A DNA stretch of 12,563 nt from Clostridia bacterium (lineage in GTDB: Bacteria > Bacillota > Clostridia > Christensenellales > Aristaeellaceae), in the NCBI GenBank assembly GCA_016296675.1, contig JAEDIV010000076.1:1-12563 (forward strand), in the 5' to 3' direction. Below, in pieces: positions 6,788-12,563 of this stretch. Both the position numbers and the translations under genes were made by a program. Within the stretch, counting starts at the first letter, position 1, and every line of letters begins with the position of its first letter. The notes beneath the pieces are model-generated. The model was not told the origin of the DNA. It worked only from the letters and a program-made list of their open reading frames with translations, and ran no database searches.

Positions 6788-6854
6788 CTCCCGTAACCGG
6801 AATAAACGCATATACATATATGTGTATATTACCACAAAAACGACCGCCTGTAAA
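6788..6854 (-). promoter_or_regulatory. Promoter, possible operator and RBS of the glycosyltransferase gene
   Basis: Read on the - strand, TTTACA (6849-6854) and TAATAT (6826-6831) are spaced 17 bases, with TGG before the -10 box. The predicted start near 6819 falls inside a 10-bp perfect palindrome ACATATATGT (6814-6823), which could be an operator or chance A/T sequence. GGGAG (6788-6792) is the ribosome binding site. The -35 box abuts the terminator of the upstream regulator gene. Confidence 0.75.
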
Positions 6855-6856
6855 GT

Positions 6857-6891
6857 AAAACGGACCAGGACGCATCGCCCTGGCCCGTTTT
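6857..6891 (-). terminator. Intrinsic terminator of the AraC-type regulator gene
   Basis: A 15-bp stem pairs 6857-6871 with 6877-6891 around a 5-base loop. Two positions pair as G-U in the - strand transcript but are A-C mismatches in a + strand transcript, so it works best for the - strand. It ends in CCGTTTTACTTT on that strand and begins two bases after the regulator's TAG stop. Confidence 0.88.
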
Positions 6892-6893
6892 GT

Positions 6894-9110
6894 CTAACAA
6901 TTGTCGTCATCAGATTCCCTGTACTGACCAGGGGGCATCTGATATTTTTTCTTGAACACGCGGTTGAAATAGCCCGCGTCCGAATAACCGCACATCTTCG
7001 CGATTGCGGACACAGAAAGCTCCGTAGTCTTCAAAAGCCTGCAGGCTGCTTCAAGGCGCACGCAGTTTAAGGTATTGATGAATGTTTCGCCGTTTTGCTG
7101 TTTGAATACATGGGAAAGGTACGGCGGACTCAGATTCATGATCTCCGCTGCCTGAGCAAGGGAGAAATCGTCCTTCATGAAGTTTTCTTCGATGACTTTT
7201 TTCGCTTCCTCGCCGATGGTAGAGGTACTGGCGCTTTTCATGGCGGCCACGGTCTGCGAAATCTCATCTGTCAGGCGGATGACTTCTGCAAACAGCGCCT
7301 CGGTAGGCTCGCTGTTTGAAATCAGCTGTGTGATTCTTTCAATTGCGCTGTCCACATTCTCTCCGGAAATCTTCCATTCATTCAAAAGACGCAGGCATGT
7401 CGTGACAATGCCGTAGGTCATGATCTGCGCATGCGTTGCAGGCGCGTTTTCGACATTGTCATACAGCCGCCGGATCTCCTTGTGAATGCTGATCGTATCG
7501 TCCGCCCTGAAATGCGAAATCAGTTCCTGCTCATCCAGCTGGGTGTATACATCGTTTTGTTCAAATCCTTTGAGCTCCTCGATTAAAACGATGTCCTTGT
7601 GCTGCCAGGCACGGGCATAGGTGAGCGCTTCCATTGCCTTTTCAAAGGACATGTGGATTTCAGCCGTATCTTCCGTGGTATTTCCGGCGCCGACATGCGT
7701 TTCAAGCGCCATTTTATCCTTCAAAAACAGGCATATATCTTCAAGCAGGCCGTAAATCTGCGTATGCGGCGTATTGATAAGCAGCAGAATCGCGTCCTGC
7801 GAACACTCGGCGCAGTAAATTCTTTCCTTGTCGCAATAGCGGTTTTCGATCATCGCTGCAACAGAATATCTCAAAACCGCGCCGGCTTCGTCTGCCTCTC
7901 CTACATGCATGCACGCAACAGTGAAATAGCGGGCGGTAAACTCGACGCCGTATTCGTTCAGCGTCTCCCGCGCAATGCCGGCATCGGTCGTTGCCATCTG
8001 AAGTATGAGGCTGCGCCTTAAAAGAGGCAGCTGTTTTTGAAGCTGACTTGTCAGATTTTCGGATGTTTTTATGATATCGGATGCCGCGTTCAGGATATGA
8101 TCATACTCGGTTTCGCGATAGCTCATGCTTTCCGTGCTGTTCAGCCCAAGCTTATGAAGCAGGCGGCGAAGCGGCGAATAATTGATATAGATCATCACAA
8201 GCGACAAAACGCAAATGCCCGCCATCTCAATCAGCAGCATTTTGAGAATGTGATTCTTGGTAGATGTAACCTGCTCGAGATATACGCTTTCACCAAGCGT
8301 CAGATAATATACCCTGCCATCGCCGCCGGCTTTTGAAACTGTGAGCGTTTCCTTACCGTCAGACACATTCCAGCCGGCAGGCAAATTCTTTTGCATGCCG
8401 TTTCCGATACTCAAAAGGGTTTGTCCGTCAGCTTCAATCGTCAAAGCACCGTCTTCCAGCATGCTTCCTGAGGAAAACACCTTCTCAATCAGCCCCGCGT
8501 CCATATAGGCAATGATTGCGCCAAGATTGGACGTGATGGGCGCAGTCAGCTTGAATTCAAAAAGCCATTTCCCCGAAGCGTTTGAATACCGCGCGGGTTT
8601 TACACCGAAGCCTTCATTGATATTAAGGTTTTCACGCCATTCTTCCTTGGTCATACCCTCAAAGTCCAGAAACGCGTCGTAAAAGCCCTCTGTCCGCCGG
8701 CAGGAAGAACTGTACAAAACAGTATCCAATTTCCGTACATATACGCCCATTTCGTACACATAAGGGTTATAGACATTGCCCTTGCTGATTTCCTTCTGGG
8801 CCTGGATCATGCGATAGTAGTCGCTTCCGTCCATGGGCGTAGTCCTATAAAGGTACAGATTCACATTCTCGTCAAGGCTCAAGGAAATCATCGCCTGATA
8901 AATCGTATCAAAATAGTTTTCTACGATGTATACCGCCTGCGTAAGGTTCGCAAGCGCCTGCTCCTTGGCGCGCTCCCGCTCCGTTTGTAAAAGCCGTCTA
9001 TGGGAAACAGCGGCAAAAGCCAGGGACACGACGATCAACAGCAAAAAAGAGAGCACCAGCATGCGAAACGCTTTATGCGCCCTGAGCTTTTTCAGATAAT
9101 TCGTCCGCAT
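6894..9110 (-). CDS. Two-TM sensor/AraC-family transcriptional regulator
   Basis: This 738-residue membrane-bound regulator is of the type that Firmicutes place beside sugar ABC transporter genes. Residues 17-36 are a first TM helix. Residues about 37-287 form an extracellular sensory domain with a helical start (Cache-like layout, inferred). Residues 288-309 are a second TM helix. The cytoplasmic part continues through a helical linker and a middle region. The last 100 residues hold two AraC helix-turn-helix motifs: LAQAAEIMNLSPPYLSHVFK (651-670) and SVSAIAKMCGYSDAGYFNRV (699-718). It should bind an extracellular ligand directly or through a binding protein and switch on the divergent sulfatase-transporter operon. 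The start at 9110 has only a modest RBS (AAAGG very close, GGCAGG ten bases off). A start at Met17 would cut into TM1 and is less likely. It has its own promoter and terminator. Confidence 0.92.
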   Translation of the reverse strand: MRTNYLKKLRAHKAFRMLVLSFLLLIVVSLAFAAVSHRRLLQTERERAKEQALANLTQAVYIVENYFDTIYQAMISLSLDENVNLYLYRTTPMDGSDYYRMIQAQKEISKGNVYNPYVYEMGVYVRKLDTVLYSSSCRRTEGFYDAFLDFEGMTKEEWRENLNINEGFGVKPARYSNASGKWLFEFKLTAPITSNLGAIIAYMDAGLIEKVFSSGSMLEDGALTIEADGQTLLSIGNGMQKNLPAGWNVSDGKETLTVSKAGGDGRVYYLTLGESVYLEQVTSTKNHILKMLLIEMAGICVLSLVMIYINYSPLRRLLHKLGLNSTESMSYRETEYDHILNAASDIIKTSENLTSQLQKQLPLLRRSLILQMATTDAGIARETLNEYGVEFTARYFTVACMHVGEADEAGAVLRYSVAAMIENRYCDKERIYCAECSQDAILLLINTPHTQIYGLLEDICLFLKDKMALETHVGAGNTTEDTAEIHMSFEKAMEALTYARAWQHKDIVLIEELKGFEQNDVYTQLDEQELISHFRADDTISIHKEIRRLYDNVENAPATHAQIMTYGIVTTCLRLLNEWKISGENVDSAIERITQLISNSEPTEALFAEVIRLTDEISQTVAAMKSASTSTIGEEAKKVIEENFMKDDFSLAQAAEIMNLSPPYLSHVFKQQNGETFINTLNCVRLEAACRLLKTTELSVSAIAKMCGYSDAGYFNRVFKKKYQMPPGQYRESDDDNC

Positions 9111-9144
9111 ATACCTTTCGCCTGCCTTCCATCATTATTTTAAA

Positions 9145-9173
9145 ATTATATCATACATTGCTTCGCCTATCCA
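9145..9173 (-). promoter_or_regulatory. Promoter of the AraC-type regulator gene
   Basis: On the - strand, TGGATA (9168-9173) and a perfect TATAAT (9145-9150) are spaced 17 bases, and TGA before the -10 box gives an extended -10. The start would fall near 9138, giving a leader of about 28 bases. Confidence 0.75.
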
Positions 9174-9189
9174 GTGTCCAGCAGGGCAA

Positions 9190-9221
9190 AATTCATGGGA
9201 TTTCCTTTAAAATCATGGGAT
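9190..9221. promoter_or_regulatory. Direct-repeat candidate operator for the AraC-type regulator
   Basis: AATTCATGGGAT (9190-9201) and AAATCATGGGAT (9210-9221) match at 11 of 12 positions and share a 9-bp core TCATGGGAT. They are spaced 20 bases start to start, about two helical turns. AraC proteins commonly bind two direct-repeat half-sites about 21 bp apart, one per pair of helix-turn-helix motifs. The pair lies between the two divergent promoters, 36 bases upstream of the sulfatase -35 box and 17 bases upstream of the regulator -35 box, a typical activator position. Confidence 0.65.
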
Positions 9222-9256
9222 AAAATTTTGAAATTCGAAATCAAAAAAATTCCCAA

Positions 9257-9285
9257 TTGAACATGTATGCAACCTATTGTACAAT
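9257..9285 (+). promoter_or_regulatory. Promoter of the sulfatase-ABC transporter operon
   Basis: TTGAAC (9257-9262) and TACAAT (9280-9285) are spaced exactly 17 bases. The predicted start near 9292 leaves an untranslated leader of about 100 bases before the sulfatase ATG. I see no clear riboswitch or terminator in this leader, only a weak TGGTT/AACCA pairing. Confidence 0.75.
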
Positions 9286-9390
9286 AATACATAAGGTAAA
9301 ATGGTTTCCTGTAGCTTTTTACCAGTTTAGAACCAATTCCATCACATCCGAAGCCATTCATTGAGCTCGCCTGATAAAGGAGTGAAGAAA

Positions 9391-10731
9391 ATGAAAAAAA
9401 AGAACATCATCTTCTATTTTTCCGATCAGCAACGATGGGATACCATGGGCTGCTACGGCCAGAGGCTTGATGTCACGCCCAATCTCGATAAGCTCGCGCA
9501 GGAAGGCACCCTTTTTGAAAACGCCTACACCTGTCAGCCGGTTTGCGGTCCCGCGCGCGCATGTGTGCAGACGGGCCTGTATGCAACCGAAGTCAATTGC
9601 CACAAAAATAATCACATCCTGCCCATCGGCATGGACACGCTCGCCCGCCGCATGATCGCAGGCGGCTATGAAACCGCCTACATCGGCAAGTGGCACCTGG
9701 CCTCCATGGAAGGAAGCTCCTACAGAACCCTGCCCGTTCCCGTCGAAAGACGCGGCGGCTATGAATACTGGATGGTCGCAGACGCGCTTGAAGCCACCAG
9801 CCACGGCTACAACGGCTATGTGTACGACGGAGACATGAAAAAGCACGAGTTTGTCGGCCACAGAATCGACTGCATCAACGCCTTCGCGATTGATTATCTT
9901 CACACCTACAAGGAAAGCGGCTCCGAAAAACCGTTTTTCCTCTTCGTCTCCCAGCTCGATCCCCATCACCAGAACGATCACAACCGCTATGAAGGCCCCG
10001 ACGGCAGCAAGAAAAAGTTTGCAGACTACGACGTACCGGGCGATCTTATTGGTCTTGACGGCGACTGGAAGGAAAACTATCCCGATTATCTGGGTCAGTG
10101 CAATCTTCTGGATCAGAACATCGGAAAGCTCATGGATACGCTGGACGCGCTGGATCTTAAGGACGACACCATCATCCTCTATACCTGCGACCACGGAAGC
10201 CATTTCAGAACCCGAAACGCCGAATACAAGCGCGCATGCGAAGACGCTTGTCTGCATATCCCCCTGATCGCATGGGGCGGCCCGTTCATGGGCGGCGGCA
10301 GAATCAACGAGCTCGTCAGCCTTCTGGATATGCCGTCCACCATTTTGGACGCCGCCGGAATCGAAGTGCCCGCTCACTACAGAGGCGACAGCGTTCTTAA
10401 GCTCGTAAAAGGCGAAAAGGAAAACTGGAAGGACATGGTCTACGCCCAGATCAGCGAAGCCCAGACCGCCAGAACCGTTCGCACCCTGAAATACAAATAC
10501 GCCGTTCGCGCGCCGCAGTTCGACATAACCCAGCCCTACAGCGAAGTCTACTGGGAAGACAAGCTCTACGATCTTGAAAAAGACCCCCATGAACGAAACA
10601 ACGTCGTTTCCGATCCCGCTTATGAAGATGTCCGAAAAGAAATGCGCGAAAGAATGTACATCTCTATGGCCAAAGCCAACGAACCCAGATGCAGCATTTT
10701 GAACTGCGAAGGAAAGGAGCCGAATCAATGA
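9391..10731 (+). CDS. Cys-type sulfatase, probably cytoplasmic
   Basis: This 446-residue protein of the sulfatase (alkaline phosphatase superfamily) family is predicted to hydrolyse sulfate esters, probably on a saccharide. The N-terminus has SDQQRWD (11-17), with Asp12 and Gln13 as likely Ca ligands. CGPAR (52-56) in VCGPARACVQTG is the C-x-P-x-R motif whose Cys52 must be oxidised to formylglycine, in anaerobes by the radical SAM enzyme anSME. GYETAYIGKWHLA (92-104) carries the second sulfatase signature with Lys100 and His102. TCDHG (265-269) supplies Asp267 and His268. Near the end are KLYDLEKDPHERNN (391-404) features typical of the family. There is no signal peptide, so desulfation likely follows import. 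The ATG at 9391 is preferred over a longer TTG start at 9361 because AAAGGAG (9376-9382) lies eight bases before it. Its stop overlaps the next start (ATGA). A phosphodiesterase or phosphonate hydrolase activity is a less likely alternative. Confidence 0.92.
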   Translation: MKKKNIIFYFSDQQRWDTMGCYGQRLDVTPNLDKLAQEGTLFENAYTCQPVCGPARACVQTGLYATEVNCHKNNHILPIGMDTLARRMIAGGYETAYIGKWHLASMEGSSYRTLPVPVERRGGYEYWMVADALEATSHGYNGYVYDGDMKKHEFVGHRIDCINAFAIDYLHTYKESGSEKPFFLFVSQLDPHHQNDHNRYEGPDGSKKKFADYDVPGDLIGLDGDWKENYPDYLGQCNLLDQNIGKLMDTLDALDLKDDTIILYTCDHGSHFRTRNAEYKRACEDACLHIPLIAWGGPFMGGGRINELVSLLDMPSTILDAAGIEVPAHYRGDSVLKLVKGEKENWKDMVYAQISEAQTARTVRTLKYKYAVRAPQFDITQPYSEVYWEDKLYDLEKDPHERNNVVSDPAYEDVRKEMRERMYISMAKANEPRCSILNCEGKEPNQ

Positions 10732-11675
10732 GTATGAATCATGCTCCCGCCAAAGGCGGCGTACGCGCTTATCTCCATTTTTTAAAGCGCGACTTCATCC
10801 GCTACCGCGGACTGTACTTCATGTTCCTTCCGGTCATCGTCTACTTTATCCTGTTCCACTACATGCCCATGTACGGCGCGCAGATCGCCTTTAAGGATTT
10901 CACGCCCAACGGCGGCATTGAAGGAAGCGTATTCGTCGGCGTCAAGCACTTTGAAAGCTTTTTTAACGGCTTGTACTTCACGCGCCTTATGAAAAACACG
11001 CTCCTTCTGAGCGCGTACCAGATGCTCTTCGGCTTCCCCGCCCCGATCATTCTGGCGCTGATGATGAACGAACTGCGCGTAAAGGCGTTCAAGCGCTTCG
11101 TTCAGACCGTTACTTATCTCCCCTACTTCGTATCCCTCATGGTTGTCTGCTCTCTCGTTATCAACTTCTCCGCCTACAACGGCCTGTTCAACGACATTGC
11201 CGTGCTCTTCGGCGGCGAACGCACCAGTCTTCTCCTTCAGCCGCAGAACTACCGCCCCCTGCATATCGGAAGCGGTATCTGGCAGAACCTCGGCTGGAAC
11301 TCCATCGTATACATCTCCGCTCTCTCCGCAATCGATCAGGAATTGTACGAAGCCGCAGTCATCGACGGCGCAGGCAGATGGAAGCAGACGCTTCACGTAA
11401 CCCTGCCCGGAATCCTGCCCACCATCGTCATCATGCTCATCATGCGTCTGGGCCAGGTCATGAACATCGGCTTTGAAAAGATCATCCTTCTTTATAACGA
11501 CGCAACCCTCGAAACCGCAGACGTTATTTCCACCTACGTCTACCGCCGCGGCCTTCTGGATGCTTCCTACAGCTTCTCCTCCGCTGTCGGCCTGTTCAAC
11601 TCTGTCGTCAACACGTTCCTGCTCGTAACCGCCAACGCCATCAGCAACAAGCTCAACGATACGAGCCTGTTTTAA
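10728..11675 (+). CDS. LplB-type sugar ABC transporter permease
   Basis: This 315-residue integral membrane subunit belongs to the binding-protein-dependent transport permease family (CUT1 type, LplB branch). It begins with a basic cytoplasmic segment, then a first TM helix around 28-45 (YFMFLPVIVYFILFHYMPMY). The conserved FKDFTPNGGI follows, then several TM helices. The EAA loop, LYEAAVIDGAGRWKQTLHV (206-224) followed by TLPGILP, contacts the ATPase. The chosen ATG overlaps the sulfatase stop codon and has GGAAAGGAG (10711-10719) eight bases before it; a longer in-frame ATG at 10689 lies inside the sulfatase gene and lacks such a site. With the next permease it forms the membrane channel. 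No ATPase gene is in view; this transporter type usually borrows a shared MsmX/MsmK-like ATPase. The substrate is unknown. Confidence 0.93.
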   Translation: MSMNHAPAKGGVRAYLHFLKRDFIRYRGLYFMFLPVIVYFILFHYMPMYGAQIAFKDFTPNGGIEGSVFVGVKHFESFFNGLYFTRLMKNTLLLSAYQMLFGFPAPIILALMMNELRVKAFKRFVQTVTYLPYFVSLMVVCSLVINFSAYNGLFNDIAVLFGGERTSLLLQPQNYRPLHIGSGIWQNLGWNSIVYISALSAIDQELYEAAVIDGAGRWKQTLHVTLPGILPTIVIMLIMRLGQVMNIGFEKIILLYNDATLETADVISTYVYRRGLLDASYSFSSAVGLFNSVVNTFLLVTANAISNKLNDTSLF

Positions 11676-11680
11676 AGGAA

Positions 11681-11686
11681 AGGAGG
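11681..11686 (+). promoter_or_regulatory. Strong RBS deciding the second permease start
   Basis: A perfect AGGAGG six bases after the upstream stop codon sits seven bases before the ATG at 11694. It marks the start of a gene that runs off the window. Confidence 0.85.
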
Positions 11687-11693
11687 GTGAACA

Positions 11694-12563
11694 ATGCTTA
11701 ATAAGAGAACCAGAGGCGAAAAAGCCTTCAATGTATTCAATATTGTTTTCCTGTCCGTCCTGTCCCTCATCATGCTCTATCCCATTTTGTACGTCGTGTT
11801 TGCCTCCATCAGCGATCCCGTCAAAATCGTTCAATCCAACGGCATTCTTTGGCGTCCGCTGGGCTTTACCACCCTCGCCTATGAAATGGTGTTTCAGAAC
11901 CGCTCGATCCTGACCGGCTATGTAAACACCATCTATCTGGTTGTCGTCGGCACCATCCTGAATGTATTCTTTACCGCCATCGCCGCCTATGTTCTTTCCC
12001 GAAACGGCTTTTACTGGAAACGCCTTTTCAATTTCATGGTCGTTTTCACGATGCTCTTCTCCGGCGGCCTCATTCCCTTCTATCTGACCATTCAGCGTCT
12101 CGGTCTTCTCGACTCCACCTGGGCTCTGATCCTTCCAGGCCTTCTGACTGCATACAACCTCATGATCATGAGAACAAGCTTTGCAGCCATTCCGGTGAGC
12201 CTTGAAGAAAGCGCCAAGATCGACGGCGCAACCGACCTTGTCGTTCTCATTCGCATCATTCTCCCGCTTTCCAAGGCGATCATCGCCGTAATGGTGCTTT
12301 TCTACGGCGTAAGCCACTGGAACAGCTGGTTCAACGCCTCGATCTTCATTCAGTCCAGAGAAAAATTCCCGCTGCAGCTTGTGCTTCGCGAAATCCTGAT
12401 TGCCAACGATACGTCCGCCATGGCCAATGATCTTGGCGCGAACGACCAGGAAATGATCGCCGAAAACATCAAGTATGCGACCATCGTAGTTGCGACCCTT
12501 CCCATCATGTGCGTGTATCCTTTCATCCAAAAGTACTTTGTAACCGGCGTTATGATCGGTTCT
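11694..12563 (+). CDS. YtcP/LplC-type sugar ABC transporter permease (3' end beyond window)
   Basis: The open frame encodes 290 residues and has no stop before the window end. The last visible residues, KYFVTGVMIGS, match the usual C-terminus of this family (KYF.KGVMIG...KG), so only a few residues are missing. It is the second CUT1 permease subunit: TM helices at about 14-38 and 75-100, a Gly-rich LFSGGLIPFYL segment (121-131), and the EAA loop LEESAKIDGATDLVVLIRII (170-189) followed by LPLSKA. It follows the LplB-like gene after 18 bases with a strong RBS, so the pair is co-transcribed with the sulfatase. The extracellular solute-binding protein is not in the window and would be expected next to it. 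Confidence 0.92.
   Translation, partial: MLNKRTRGEKAFNVFNIVFLSVLSLIMLYPILYVVFASISDPVKIVQSNGILWRPLGFTTLAYEMVFQNRSILTGYVNTIYLVVVGTILNVFFTAIAAYVLSRNGFYWKRLFNFMVVFTMLFSGGLIPFYLTIQRLGLLDSTWALILPGLLTAYNLMIMRTSFAAIPVSLEESAKIDGATDLVVLIRIILPLSKAIIAVMVLFYGVSHWNSWFNASIFIQSREKFPLQLVLREILIANDTSAMANDLGANDQEMIAENIKYATIVVATLPIMCVYPFIQKYFVTGVMIGS

Noticed and set aside
9167..9361. 64-residue - strand open frame in the regulatory region
   Set aside because: It has no convincing RBS, no family resemblance, and it covers two promoters and the direct repeats.
9361..9390. TTG start 30 bases upstream for the sulfatase
   Set aside because: No RBS precedes it, and it would place the good AAAGGAG site inside the coding region. 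The ATG at 9391 has correct spacing.
10689..10727. Longer ATG start for the LplB-like permease
   Set aside because: It lies within the sulfatase gene without a suitable RBS. The ATG at 10728 has a strong one and the usual ATGA overlap.

Overview
The window looks like chromosomal DNA from an anaerobic, probably gut-associated, member of the Clostridia (Bacillota). GC content is moderate by eye and ribosome binding sites are strong AGGAG/GGAGG types. The gene families also fit: a UgtP-type processive glycosyltransferase, a long membrane-anchored AraC regulator of the Firmicutes type, and LplB/YtcP-type sugar permeases with no ATPase gene beside them. The genus cannot be named from sequence alone.

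Left part (1-5404, all + strand). A hairpin-rich stretch (17-132) is followed by a single tRNA-Arg(CCG) gene with its own sigma-A promoter and a strong intrinsic terminator. Next come gltX (glutamyl-tRNA synthetase, with an unusual insertion before its KMSKS loop) and a type I phosphodiesterase / nucleotide pyrophosphatase-family gene. The phosphodiesterase start codon overlaps the gltX stop codon by one base, so the two are translationally coupled. After a hairpin and a new promoter lies a 709-residue membrane-anchored coiled-coil protein with a small C-terminal domain.

Middle (5405-6778). The gap between the coiled-coil gene and the convergent glycosyltransferase gene holds a likely non-autonomous mobile element (MITE-like, about 5417-5597). 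It has imperfect 12-bp terminal inverted repeats and a perfect 25-bp inverted repeat inside, each arm of which is itself a hairpin. A + strand terminator follows. The convergent gene (- strand) is a UgtP/MGDG-synthase-like lipid glycosyltransferase with a well-formed promoter.

Right part (6894-12563) is the most interesting region. It is a divergent sugar-utilisation locus: a two-TM AraC-family sensor/regulator (- strand), a 280-bp regulatory region, then an operon of a Cys-type sulfatase without a signal peptide, an LplB-like permease and a second permease that runs off the window end. The regulatory region has opposing promoters and a pair of 12-bp direct repeats (TCATGGGAT core) spaced 20 bp, which is a good candidate operator for the AraC protein. 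Taken together this suggests sensing and import of a sulfated saccharide, desulfated in the cytoplasm. The solute-binding protein and glycosidases would be expected just beyond the right edge. This is an inference from gene families and layout; the substrate is not known.
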